64,000 nucleotides of DNA from JBDSSS01 sp963764195. GTDB taxonomy: Bacteria > Actinomycetota > Actinomycetes > Actinomycetales > Dermatophilaceae. Each line of letters starts with the position of its first letter. Position 1 is the first letter of the stretch. The notes beneath the pieces were generated by a model. That model worked only from the letters and a program-made list of their open reading frames with translations, made no database searches and was not told the DNA's origin. The stretch lies in NCBI GenBank assembly GCA_963764195.1, contig CAVXRG010000007.1:153445-217444 (forward strand). The letters are read 5' to 3'. Both the position numbers and the translations under genes were made by a program. Shown here in pieces: positions 1 through 10,178 of the stretch.

Positions 1-854
1 AAGACCCCGATCCACCACGCGTCGAAGTTGCGGGCGCCCTCCGAGACCATCGCTCCCCACTCGGGGTCCGGCGGCTGCGCGCCGAGGCCGAGGAAGGACA
101 GCCCCGACAGGAGCAGGACCGCGTTGCCGACCTCGAGCGCGGCGAGCACGAGCACCGGCCCGGCGATGTTGGGCCGGAGGTCGACCGCGAGGGTCCGGCG
201 GGCCGAGGCGCCGAGCAGCCTCGTGGCGGAGACGAACTCGGCCTCGCGCAGGCCGAGCAGCATCGAGCGCACCACCCGCGCGTAGGACGGCCACATGACG
301 ATGACGAGGGCGAGGACGGCGTTGCGCAGGCCGGGTCCGAGGGCGGCTGCGGCTGCCATGGCCAAGATGATGCCGGGGAAGGCGAAGACGAGGTCGGCCA
401 GGCGCATCACGACGGTGTCGGCGAACCCCGCGAAGTAGCCGGCGATCGAGCCGAGGACGGTGCCGACCGCGGTCGAGAGGGCCACGAGCAGGACCGCGAG
501 GGGCAGCGTGATCCGGGTGCCGTAGATGATCCGGCTGAGGATGTCGCGGCCGAGACCGTCGGTGCCGAGGAGCGTGCCACCGCCCGGCGGCAGCAGGCGG
601 GGGAAGTCCTGGGCGTTCGGGTCGTGGGGTGCGATGACCGGGGCGAGGAGGGCCACGAGCACCCAGGCGAGGATGACGACGCTCCCGATGACGGCGAGCG
701 GGCGGCTCCAGGGTGACCGTCCCGACCCGGAAGCGCGCGAGCGCGACCGCCACCGGGACCGGAGCCCGGTCCCCTGCCCGCTCTCCTGCGATGCCTCCTG
801 CCTCGCCTCCTGCCCTGTCGCGGGCGTGTCCCGCGCGTCGCTCTGCGTGCTCAT
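1..854 (-). CDS. ABC transporter permease, DppC/OppC family (partial, runs off left edge)
   Basis: Inner-membrane permease of a peptide/nickel-type ABC importer; 284 codons are visible and the C-terminus lies beyond base 1. After a charged, Ser/Arg-rich N-terminus come a membrane segment, the family signature GTDGLGRDILSR just after it, further hydrophobic segments, and the motif QPPDPEWGAM near the window edge, all typical of DppC/OppC. The ATG at 854-852 overlaps the TGA of the upstream permease (ATGA), so the two are translationally coupled. The ATPase subunits expected for this importer are not in the window and may lie further left. Substrate cannot be told from sequence. Confidence 0.88.
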   Translation of the reverse strand, partial: MSTQSDARDTPATGQEARQEASQESGQGTGLRSRWRSRSRASGSGRSPWSRPLAVIGSVVILAWVLVALLAPVIAPHDPNAQDFPRLLPPGGGTLLGTDGLGRDILSRIIYGTRITLPLAVLLVALSTAVGTVLGSIAGYFAGFADTVVMRLADLVFAFPGIILAMAAAAALGPGLRNAVLALVIVMWPSYARVVRSMLLGLREAEFVSATRLLGASARRTLAVDLRPNIAGPVLVLAALEVGNAVLLLSGLSFLGLGAQPPDPEWGAMVSEGARNFDAWWIGV

Positions 855-1972
855 GAGATCCGGATCCTCGGGTCGATGACGCCGTAGAGGACGTCGATGA
901 GCAGGTTGATGACGACGTAGACGACGGCCACCGTGACGGAAACGCCCATCACCGCCGGCAGGTCGAGGGCGAGCGAGGACTTGTAGGCGTACTGGCCCAG
1001 ACCCGGCCAGGAGAAGATCGACTCGACGAGCACCGTCCCCGACAGCAGGGACCCGAAGGCGAGCCCCGACACGGTGATGATCGGGACCATCGCCGGTCGC
1101 AGGACGTGGCGCACGATGACCGTGCGCCGTGGCAGGCCCTTGGCGTTGGCCGCCCGGACGTAGTCGTTGCCGAGCACCTCGAGCACGCTGGCCCGGGTGA
1201 ACCGGGTGATCAGGCCGACGGTGTAGGCGGACAGGACGAGGGCTGGCAGCAGGATGTGGTGCAGGGCCATCTGGAAGGTGAAGGGGTCGTTGTCGATGAG
1301 GGAGTCGACGAGGATCAGCCCGGTGACCGTCGGCGGCGCCGGGTAGCCGGGGTCGAGCTGGCCGGTGGAGCTGAACCAGCCGAGCTTGACCGAGAAGATG
1401 AGCGACGCCGTGAGCGCGAGCCAGAACGTCGGGACGGAGACCCCCGTGAGGCTGACGACCCGGATCAGCTGGTCGGGCCAGCGGTCCCGGTTGAGCGCGG
1501 CGACGGTGCCCATCGCCACCCCGACGACGAGCGAGATGACGATGGCCACGAGTGCGAGCTCGATCGTCGGCGGCAGGTACTCGAGCAGGTCGGTGAGGAC
1601 CGGCCGGCGGGTCTGCTGGGAGATGCCGAGGTCGCCGTGGACGAGGTTGCCGAGGTAGGCGAGGTACTGCTGCCAGAGCGGCAGGTCGAGCCCGTACTTC
1701 GCCCGGAAGGCGGCGACCGTCGCCGGGTCCTCGATCGCGCGCTGGCCCAGGGCCGCCGCGGCGGGGTCGCCCGGCACGACGTGCGTGAGCAGGAACGCGA
1801 CGAGGGTGATGCCGACGACGAGGAAGACGCCGGCGAGGGCCCGGCGGGCGAGGAAGCTGCCGAGACCGGAGCCGCGGCGGGGCGACTGGCGTCGACCCGC
1901 CGGGCCGGCCGCCGGACCGGCCGCCGGACCGGCCGCCGGACCGGTCGCGGGTGCGGTCGCGGGTGCGGTCAT
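851..1972 (-). CDS. ABC transporter permease, DppB/OppB family
   Basis: First permease of the importer (373 aa). The core begins at about residue 38 with a membrane segment, followed by the GDP-x(4)-LG motif region, four to five further membrane segments, and the EAA-loop sequence YVRAANAKGLPRR, which docks the ATPase. It partners with the DppC-like protein downstream (4-nt overlap) and the lipoprotein upstream (10-nt gap). The first ~27 residues are a low-complexity Ala/Pro/Gly stretch (GPAAGPAAGPAAGPA) encoded by 12-bp tandem repeats and absent from ordinary family members. A start further in is possible, but the ATG at 1972 keeps the operon tight. Family assignment is secure; the substrate is unknown. 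Confidence 0.9.
   Translation of the reverse strand: MTAPATAPATGPAAGPAAGPAAGPAGRRQSPRRGSGLGSFLARRALAGVFLVVGITLVAFLLTHVVPGDPAAAALGQRAIEDPATVAAFRAKYGLDLPLWQQYLAYLGNLVHGDLGISQQTRRPVLTDLLEYLPPTIELALVAIVISLVVGVAMGTVAALNRDRWPDQLIRVVSLTGVSVPTFWLALTASLIFSVKLGWFSSTGQLDPGYPAPPTVTGLILVDSLIDNDPFTFQMALHHILLPALVLSAYTVGLITRFTRASVLEVLGNDYVRAANAKGLPRRTVIVRHVLRPAMVPIITVSGLAFGSLLSGTVLVESIFSWPGLGQYAYKSSLALDLPAVMGVSVTVAVVYVVINLLIDVLYGVIDPRIRIS
1908..1967. repeat. 12-bp tandem repeats in dppB 5' coding end
   Basis: Three perfect units of GCCGCCGGACCG (1908-1943) are followed by two units of GTCGCGGGTGCG (1944-1967). They encode the GPAAGPAA / ATAPATGP N-terminus of the permease. Being 12 bp long, each unit can expand or contract without changing frame. 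Confidence 0.85.
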
Positions 1973-1982
1973 CCGGGGGGAC

Positions 1983-3578
1983 TCAGCCGAGCTCGGCGAC
2001 GTTGACCGACCAGACGAGGTTGTAGGAGAGGTTCTTCAGGTCCGACGAGGAGAGGAACACCTGGGCCGGCTGGATCAGGCCCATGACCGGTCCGGCGTTG
2101 AGGCCCTCCTGGAACTGCTCCATCAGGGTCGCACGCTTCGCGTCGTCCTTCTCCGTCGCGGCCTGCTTCATGATCGCCTCGAGCGCGGGGTTCGAGCCCG
2201 CCTTCCAGTTGACGCGCTTGCCGCCGACGATGCCGCCGGGCCCGAAGGCGAGGTAGTTGCTCGCGTCGGGGAAGTCGGGTCCCCACAACCAGACACCCAG
2301 CTGCTGCTTGCCGCCGCGGGCCAGCTCGAGCACGGTCGCGACCGGGGCGCCCTTGAGGTCGGTCTTGATCCCGACCTTGTTGAGGTCGGACGCGATCCGG
2401 GTCGACATGTCGGTGAAGGACACGCCGTTCTGGGTCAGGTCGGAGGGGAAGGAGATCTCGAGCGGCGTGCCGTCGTAACCCGACTTGGCGAGCGCCGCCT
2501 TGGCCGCCGCCTCGTCGAAGGTCGGCGCCTTGTCGTCCGGCAGGGAGCCGGCGAACTGGATCGGCACCATGCCCGCGGCCCGGCGCGAGCCCTTGCCGGC
2601 CAGCTCGAGCAGGCCTGCGTAGTCGATCCCGCGCCGGATCGCCTCCTGGAAGTCGGGGTTGGCGGTCCACTTGTTGATCGCGGGGTTGGCGTTCGTGAAG
2701 AGGTAGAAGGTGTACTGCGACGGCACCGAGGTGGCCACGACGTTGGAGCCGACCGACGCCACCTGGTCCGGGGACAGGTCAAGGGCCAGGGCGCTCTCGC
2801 CCTTCTCGACGTTGTTCTTCTGCTGCGCCGCATCGACGTTGCGGATCACGACCCGCTGGTAGTGCGGCTTCGTCGAACCCCAGTAGTTGGTGTTGGCCTT
2901 GAGCACGACCTCCGTGGAGAGCCCGAACGACTCGAGGACGTAGGGCCCGGAGCCCATCGACGCCTTGGCGAACGCGTTCTCGGAGGTGTCGGCCGTCGCC
3001 GCGTCCGCAGCGTCGGAGGCCCCCGCGGCCTTGGCCGCCTTGGAGTTGACGATGCCGAGCGACGGGCTCGCGAGCTTGCCGAGCAGGGCCGGGTCGTAGG
3101 CGGCCGTCTTGACCACGACCGTCCCGGGGTCGGTCGAGGTCACGGTGAGGCCGTCGGCGAGGAAGGAGGGGTTGCCCTTGACGTTCTCGACGCGGGTCAG
3201 CGAGAAGACGACGTCGTCGGCCGTCACGGCGGTGCCGTCGGAGAACTTCGCCGCCTTGTCGAGGGTGAAGGTCCAGGTGAGCCCGTCTGCGGACTGCTCC
3301 CACTTCGACGCGATCGAGGGCACGGGCGTCTTGAGGTCGGCGCCCTTGAACGTGACGAGCGTGTCGTACAGGGCCCGGGCCACGATGTTGCCCGTCGGCT
3401 CGTAGTTGCGGGCCGGGTCCGCGCTCTTGAGCACGAACACCGTGTCGATGACGAGCGGCTTGGTCGGCGCGGCCGCGCCGGCCGTCCCGGTCGGGGAGTT
3501 CTTCGGCGTCGGGTTGCACGCTCCGAGGGTGAGGGCAAGCCCCACGGCCAGGGGTCCGACGAGCATCTTCGTGTTCAC
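1983..3578 (-). CDS. ABC transporter substrate-binding lipoprotein, family 5 (DppA/OppA-like)
   Basis: Periplasm-facing solute receptor of the importer, tethered to the membrane outside the cell (531 aa). The chosen GTG at 3578-3576 gives a short basic start, a hydrophobic core and the lipobox LGAC, so the mature protein begins at Cys21 or nearby. A GAAGGA ribosome site sits 8 nt upstream. The body shows features of SBP_bac_5: RALYDTLVTF, WTFTLDKAAKFSDGTAVTADDVVFSLTR (split here: a WxFxLxxxxxFxDGxxxTAxDVxxS pattern) and a C-terminal ANPALEAIM-like region. An upstream in-frame GTG at 3647 would add a non-signal extension and is less likely. First gene of the operon; ligand unknown. Confidence 0.9.
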   Translation of the reverse strand: MNTKMLVGPLAVGLALTLGACNPTPKNSPTGTAGAAAPTKPLVIDTVFVLKSADPARNYEPTGNIVARALYDTLVTFKGADLKTPVPSIASKWEQSADGLTWTFTLDKAAKFSDGTAVTADDVVFSLTRVENVKGNPSFLADGLTVTSTDPGTVVVKTAAYDPALLGKLASPSLGIVNSKAAKAAGASDAADAATADTSENAFAKASMGSGPYVLESFGLSTEVVLKANTNYWGSTKPHYQRVVIRNVDAAQQKNNVEKGESALALDLSPDQVASVGSNVVATSVPSQYTFYLFTNANPAINKWTANPDFQEAIRRGIDYAGLLELAGKGSRRAAGMVPIQFAGSLPDDKAPTFDEAAAKAALAKSGYDGTPLEISFPSDLTQNGVSFTDMSTRIASDLNKVGIKTDLKGAPVATVLELARGGKQQLGVWLWGPDFPDASNYLAFGPGGIVGGKRVNWKAGSNPALEAIMKQAATEKDDAKRATLMEQFQEGLNAGPVMGLIQPAQVFLSSSDLKNLSYNLVWSVNVAELG

Positions 3579-3613
3579 GTGGCACGTCCTTCGCAGGAGC
3601 TGGGGGCGGGGCG

Positions 3614-3649
3614 CCGTGGCCCGGGGTCGCGGGCCCCGCAGGGCCACGG
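3614..3649. other. Inverted repeat in the leader of the binding-protein gene
   Basis: Arms CCGTGGCCC (3614-3622) and GGGCCACGG (3641-3649) are perfect complements, with further GGGG/CCCC pairing inside. It lies 36-71 nt upstream of the GTG of the substrate-binding protein, so it could form a hairpin in the mRNA leader or act as an operator. No specific regulator can be assigned. Apart from this hairpin I see nothing in 3579-3814. Confidence 0.45.
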
Positions 3650-3814
3650 GATCGGTCTACCACAGCGGGTCGGCGCACGGAGGAGGCGCGATCAGCCGCA
3701 CCACGATGTGGACGCCGGACGGTCGTCCGGTCTCACTCCTCGGACCCCTCGAGGGGCGTCCCGCAGGCCGGAACCTGCTCGACGCCGCCGCTCGGGAGGC
3801 GGATCATCGGGGCC

Positions 3815-4588
3815 ATGCCCGCCCTCGACCACCTCCGCCGGCCGGAGTACCCGCGCTCGGCGGCCTACGACGCCCGCTGGCTGGTCGACCTCGACATGGG
3901 GCCCCACCCGCTCTGGCTGCTGGAGGACCTCGCGTCCGACCTCGACCTGCGACCGGGGATGCGCGTGCTCGACCTCGGCTCCGGGCTCGGCGCGACATCG
4001 GTCTTCCTCGCCCGCGAGTTCGGCGTCGACGTCGTGGCCGCCGACCTGTGGGTCGACCCCAGCGCGGCCGGCGCCGTCTTCGCGAAGGAGGGCGTGGCCG
4101 ACCGCGTCCTGCCGATGCGCGTCGACGCGCACGCCCTGCCCTTCGGCGCGCGCAGCTTCGACGCGATCGTCAGCATCGACGCGTGGGAGTACTTCGGCAC
4201 CGGCGCGCACTACCCGCCCTACCTCGCCGGTTTCCTCCGGCCCGGCGGCCAGCTCGGCGTCGCCACCCCCGCCCTGACGACCGAGGTGCGTGAGCTCGGG
4301 GAGATCCCCGAGCACATCGACCGCGTCGTCGGCGCGGAGTCGGCCGCCTGGCACACCGCCGAGTGGCTCCGGCGCCAGTGGGAGCTGAGCCGTGCCTTTG
4401 CCACCGTGTCGGCCCGGTCCCAGCCGCAGGGGTGCGCCAACTGGCTGCTCTGGGAGCGGGCGGTCCTCGAGCTGAAGGGCGCGGCCGGCTCCCCCGTCCA
4501 GGGCATGCTCGAGGTCGACGACGGCGCCTTCGTCACCTTCGCCCTCGTCACCGCCCGGGTGCCCGACGCCCCCGCGACCGATCCCTGA
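3815..4588 (+). CDS. SAM-dependent methyltransferase, class I
   Basis: Rossmann-fold methyltransferase of 257 aa. SAM motif I is VLDLGSGLG at about residues 50-58, motif II VVAADLWV, and motif IV DAIVSIDAWEYFG, followed by a LRPGGQLGV loop typical of class I enzymes. The domain resembles cyclopropane-fatty-acid-synthase-like and UbiE-type small-molecule methyltransferases; the C-terminal third is not diagnostic. It stands alone between the importer (divergent) and clpC. The ATG at 3815 follows GGGAGGCGG. Substrate unknown. Confidence 0.85.
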   Translation: MPALDHLRRPEYPRSAAYDARWLVDLDMGPHPLWLLEDLASDLDLRPGMRVLDLGSGLGATSVFLAREFGVDVVAADLWVDPSAAGAVFAKEGVADRVLPMRVDAHALPFGARSFDAIVSIDAWEYFGTGAHYPPYLAGFLRPGGQLGVATPALTTEVRELGEIPEHIDRVVGAESAAWHTAEWLRRQWELSRAFATVSARSQPQGCANWLLWERAVLELKGAAGSPVQGMLEVDDGAFVTFALVTARVPDAPATDP

Positions 4589-4689
4589 GCGCGCTCGGGG
4601 CGCGCCCCGACCGCCCGAGCCGGCCCAGCGGCATACCCACGACTCCCCCGGCGTTGAGATGCGTGTCCGATCCATGGGCAACCTCGGGC

Positions 4690-4707
4690 TGTCCGCTCAT
4701 GGCGAAC
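4690..4707 (+). promoter_or_regulatory. Candidate ClgR operator upstream of clpC
   Basis: CGCTCATGGCG at 4694-4704, followed by AAC, matches the ClgR consensus CGCYNANRGCGWWS known from Corynebacterium and Streptomyces clp genes; only the position just before CGC departs from the 18-base consensus. It lies about 135 bp upstream of the clpC ATG. ClgR activates clpC and clpP in actinobacteria. The match is seen in the sequence; function is inferred from family knowledge. Confidence 0.6.
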
Positions 4708-4837
4708 ACGAGCACGAACCTGAGCCGTACCCGCTCAGGATGGGAACACCGACGCCGACCATGTCGTTGGTCGGGGTATGACGCCCTCGGTGGCGCGCAG
4801 ATAGCATCGAGTCGTCTCGATCAGTCAGGAGAAGAGC

Positions 4838-7450
<2,613 letters not shown>

Positions 7451-7522
7451 CCGTCACCGCGTGACCCGCGGCGCCTGACAGACACCGCTGCACACGCACC
7501 GCTTCACACGAACCGCCTCACT

Positions 7523-7557
7523 CGAAGGGGCCGGGGACATCGTTCCCGGCCCCTTCG
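7523..7557. terminator. Hairpin terminator after clpC
   Basis: Perfect 13-bp stem: CGAAGGGGCCGGG (7523-7535) pairs with CCCGGCCCCTTCG (7545-7557) around a 9-nt loop. It has no long T-tract, as is usual for high-GC actinobacterial terminators. It separates clpC from the LCP gene. Confidence 0.8.
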
Positions 7558-7660
7558 TCGTGCCGTGGCGCGGCCCGCGCGAGATGCCGTGGTCTGTCCC
7601 GGTATGCCGCTGAGCCCGTGCGTGTCCATGCGCGGTGCCGTCGTGGCCGCGCTCCTCGTC

Positions 7661-7666
7661 TACGGT
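7661..7666 (+). promoter_or_regulatory. -10 hexamer TACGGT for a leaderless LCP transcript
   Basis: TACGGT ends 6 nt before the GTG at 7673, placing the expected transcription start at or next to the start codon. The same spacing recurs before many genes in this window. Confidence 0.5.
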
Positions 7667-7672
7667 TGGCGC

Positions 7673-8944
7673 GTGACCCGTGAGCCTCTCCCCCGCCCCC
7701 ATGCCCTGAGCGGCCCTCGCACCCGTTCGACGACGCCTCGCCGGCTGCGCACCGTGGCGACGGCTGTCGCCGCCACCCTCGTCGTGGGCCTCGCGGGCGC
7801 CTGCACCTCGGGGCAACCCTCGAACGGCTCGAACGGCCCGAGCGGCTCATCGTCCGCGGGCGCCGGTGACGCCGAGAGCGGCAGCACGGGTGGCGGGGCG
7901 ACCACCACGGCACCGCCGACGGGCCAGGCCGTGGTCGGCGCACCGGCCGGGCTCGCCGACCTCGTCACGACGATCTACGCCGGCGGCGAGCTCGGAGCGG
8001 GCGCGACCGCGTCGGCGGCCGACGCCCTGGCCGGGCGCACCCCGACGTCGGTGACGGTCGACGCCGAGGCCAAGGTCGGCTCCTGGCTCGGGACTCCCGT
8101 CGCCGTCGTCACCAACGGCGCCGACGTCACGCTCGCCGTCGGTCCGACCTGGAAGGTCGTCGGCGGCTGGTGGCCCTCCCTCGGGGTGGCGAAGCCCTCG
8201 CTCGGCAGCGGCCCGCGCTGGGTCCTCGCGATCGGCTCGGACGCTCGGCCGGGTGAGAACCTCGAGCGCACGCGAGCCGATGTCCTGCAGGTCGTCGGCA
8301 TGGACGGCAAGGGTGGGGGCGGCATCATGGGCATGGCCCGTGACCTGTGGGTCCCGCTCAGCACCGGAGGCAAGGGCAAGATCAACTCGGCGATGGTCTT
8401 CGGCGGCCCGTCGGCCCAGCTGGCGACCGTCCGGTCGGTCACCTCTCTACCGATCGAGGGCTACGTGCTGCTCGGCTTCGAGGGCTTCAAGAAGGTCGTC
8501 GACGAGCAGGGCGGCATCCCCATCGTCATCCCCAGGACCGTCGACGCCAAGCACGCCCACCTCGTCATCAAGGCGGGCCCGCAGGTGCTCAGCGGCGCGG
8601 AGGCCCTCGCGTACGCCCGGGAGCGCAAGACCCTGCCCGACGGCGACTTCGGACGCTCCCGGCACCAGGGCGAGGTGATCCTCGCATCGGCGGTCAAGGC
8701 CAAGCTGGCCGGGCCGGGGTCGATCCCCGCTGCCCTGACGAGCTTCAGCCGCTACGGGAAGTCCGACCTCGACGCCGAGCGGATGCTCACCTTCGCGGCC
8801 GGGCTCTACCGGCTCGAGGCGACCGAGGTCGGCCGCGGGGTGGCCAAGGGCGGCTTCGGGTGGGCCGGCAAGCAGTCGATCGTCGTGCTCGGCTCGGAGG
8901 CGAAGTCGCTCTTCGCCCAGTTCCGCGACGGCAACCTCTCGTGA
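7673..8944 (+). CDS. LCP-family (LytR-CpsA-Psr) cell-wall lipoprotein
   Basis: Predicted extracytoplasmic phosphotransferase of the LytR-CpsA-Psr family (423 aa), which attaches glycopolymers to peptidoglycan. The GTG start gives a basic N-terminus, a hydrophobic stretch and the lipobox LAGAC at about residue 40; a Ser/Gly/Thr-rich linker follows. The catalytic domain shows IGSDARPGEN, R-TRADVLQVVGMD, GIMGMARDLWV with the conserved Arg/Asp positions, and R-GDFGRSRHQ near the C-terminus. Most LCP proteins have an N-terminal membrane anchor; a lipoprotein version is less common. The stop overlaps the next gene (GTGA). ATGs upstream (7607, 7628) would destroy the signal and lie before the -10. 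Confidence 0.85.
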   Translation: MTREPLPRPHALSGPRTRSTTPRRLRTVATAVAATLVVGLAGACTSGQPSNGSNGPSGSSSAGAGDAESGSTGGGATTTAPPTGQAVVGAPAGLADLVTTIYAGGELGAGATASAADALAGRTPTSVTVDAEAKVGSWLGTPVAVVTNGADVTLAVGPTWKVVGGWWPSLGVAKPSLGSGPRWVLAIGSDARPGENLERTRADVLQVVGMDGKGGGGIMGMARDLWVPLSTGGKGKINSAMVFGGPSAQLATVRSVTSLPIEGYVLLGFEGFKKVVDEQGGIPIVIPRTVDAKHAHLVIKAGPQVLSGAEALAYARERKTLPDGDFGRSRHQGEVILASAVKAKLAGPGSIPAALTSFSRYGKSDLDAERMLTFAAGLYRLEATEVGRGVAKGGFGWAGKQSIVVLGSEAKSLFAQFRDGNLS

Positions 8945-9468
8945 GCGACGATCCCGGCTCCGCTGCCCCCTCGCGCCCCGTCATCCGGCCGGCGCGGACC
9001 GCCGACGTGCGCGGCATCCGCGAGCTCGTCGCCCCCCTGGCCGAGCGCCGGGTCCTCGTCAGCAAGGAGGCGGTCACCTACTTCGAGAGCCTCCAGGAGT
9101 TCCGGGTCGCCGAGCAGGACGGCCGCATCGTCGGCTGTGGCGCGCTGCACGTCATGTGGGAGGACCTCGCGGAGGTCCGCACCCTCGCGGTGGCGGCCGA
9201 CCAGCTGGGGACCGGTCTCGGCGGCCGACTGCTCGAGGCGCTGGTCGAGGAGGCCCGTGCGCTCGGGGTCCGGCGCCTGTTCTGCCTCACCTTCGAGACC
9301 GGCTTCTTCGGTCGGCACGGCTTCGAGGAGATCGAGGGCCAGGCCGTCTCGTGGCAGGTCTATGCCGAGCTGCTGCGCTCCTACGACGAGGGCGTCGCGG
9401 AGTTCCTCGACCTCGAGCGGGTCAAGCCCAACACCCTGGGCAACCACCGCATGCTCCGCACCCTCTGA
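8941..9468 (+). CDS. argA: Amino-acid N-acetyltransferase (N-acetylglutamate synthase type, GNAT)
   Basis: GNAT enzyme of 175 aa resembling the short actinobacterial N-acetylglutamate synthases (Mycobacterium Rv2747 type), which acetylate glutamate for arginine synthesis. Seen: RPARTADVRGIRELV at the N-terminus, a FRVAEQDGRIVGCGALH strand-turn, the acetyl-CoA loop LGTGLGGRLLEALV (Q/RxxGxG/A region), and the late FFGRHGFEEI motif common to this subgroup. The GTG overlaps the preceding TGA by 3 nt (GTGA), indicating coupling to the LCP gene, although the functions are unrelated. Other arg genes are absent here. Confidence 0.8.
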   Translation: MSDDPGSAAPSRPVIRPARTADVRGIRELVAPLAERRVLVSKEAVTYFESLQEFRVAEQDGRIVGCGALHVMWEDLAEVRTLAVAADQLGTGLGGRLLEALVEEARALGVRRLFCLTFETGFFGRHGFEEIEGQAVSWQVYAELLRSYDEGVAEFLDLERVKPNTLGNHRMLRTL

Positions 9469-9502
9469 CCCCTCCCGACCCCTCCCGACCCCTCCTGACA
9501 CC

Positions 9503-9518
9503 TCGAGTGCGCACTTTC
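9503..9518 (+). repeat. Single arm of the GTCGAG inverted-repeat family
   Basis: TCGAGTGCGCACTTTC between two same-strand genes matches one arm of the repeat family described at 9995-10159, without a clear partner. Short CCCTCCCGAC direct repeats precede it (9470-9495). Confidence 0.6.
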
Positions 9519-9544
9519 CCCCGCTCCTGACGGAGGATTGGCCC

Positions 9545-9934
9545 ATGGCCCTCTCCCCCGCAGACCTGTCCGACGACGCGCTCGACTTCCTCACCGAACG
9601 GCACCTCGCGACGCTGACGACGCTGCGGGCCGACGGGAGCCCGCACGTCGTCCCGGTGGGCTTCACCTGGGACCCGGAAGCGCGGGTCGCTCGGGTGATC
9701 ACGAGCGGCGCGAGCCAGAAGGCACGCCACGCCGCCTCCGGGCGCCGGGCCGTGGTCTGTCAGGTCGACGGGCGCCGGTGGCTCTCCTTCGAGGGACCCG
9801 CGCGGGTGCTCTCGGACGCGAACTCCGTCGCGGACGCGGTGCGACGGTATGCCGGTCGCTACCGGACGCCGCGGGACAACCCCGAGCGTGTCGTCGTCGA
9901 GATCGCTGTCGACCGGGTGCTCGGCAACGTCTGA
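9545..9934 (+). CDS. PPOX-class F420-dependent enzyme
   Basis: Split-beta-barrel flavin/deazaflavin enzyme of 129 aa, similar to the Rv1155 type (TIGR03618), which uses reduced F420 as cofactor. The typical N-terminal layout is seen: FLTERHLATLTTLRADGSPHVVPVGFTWD, here recognisable by the H-LATLTT-DG-PH-VPV pattern, then a second barrel half with RWLSFEGPARVLSD and a C-terminal VVVEIAVDRVLG strand. The ATG at 9545 follows GGAGG. Substrate unknown. The LLM-class protein at 48790 and DUF2342 protein at 42655 also point to F420 use in this organism. Confidence 0.82.
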   Translation: MALSPADLSDDALDFLTERHLATLTTLRADGSPHVVPVGFTWDPEARVARVITSGASQKARHAASGRRAVVCQVDGRRWLSFEGPARVLSDANSVADAVRRYAGRYRTPRDNPERVVVEIAVDRVLGNV

Positions 9935-9994
9935 CCGGCCCCGGAGTCCCCGTCTCGCTCGTCCGGCAGCCTACGGGCGGGTCCCTCTCAACCC

Positions 9995-10056
9995 GTCGAG
10001 TGGGCACTTTCACCCGCCCTCGAGACGGCGGGGGGGTGTGAAACTGCGCACTCGAC
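9995..10056. repeat. GTCGAG-family inverted repeat, copy 1
   Basis: Left arm GTCGAGTGGGCACTTTC (9995-10011) and right arm GAAACTGCGCACTCGAC (10040-10056) form an imperfect palindrome around a G-rich loop. It lies between convergent genes (PPOX on +, mutY on -). Similar copies occur at 10068, 25809, 25872, 30757, 49744 and 49806. Confidence 0.85.
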
Positions 10057-10067
10057 CGAGTCAGCCG

Positions 10068-10159
10068 TCGAGTGTGCAGTCGCCCATCCCGTGAGGGCCC
10101 CGGAACCAACAAAACCTGACCCCAGCCCCCGGGCTGGCGTGTGAAAGTGGGCACTCGAC
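10068..10159. repeat. GTCGAG-family inverted repeat, copy 2
   Basis: Arm GTCGAGTGTGCAGTC at 10068 and arm GAAAGTGGGCACTCGAC at 10143-10159 are far apart (about 60 nt), with an A-rich AACCAACAAAACC stretch between them. With copy 1 this fills the 244-bp gap between the PPOX gene and mutY. No gene is seen in the gap. Confidence 0.7.
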
Positions 10160-10178
10160 GGAGAGGGGACAGGGGCGG

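Noticed and set aside
1785..4277. Very long plus-strand open frame antisense to dppB and the binding protein
   Set aside because: Composition (Arg/Gly/Val/Glu runs) is that of a shadow of GC-rich minus-strand genes; no domain.
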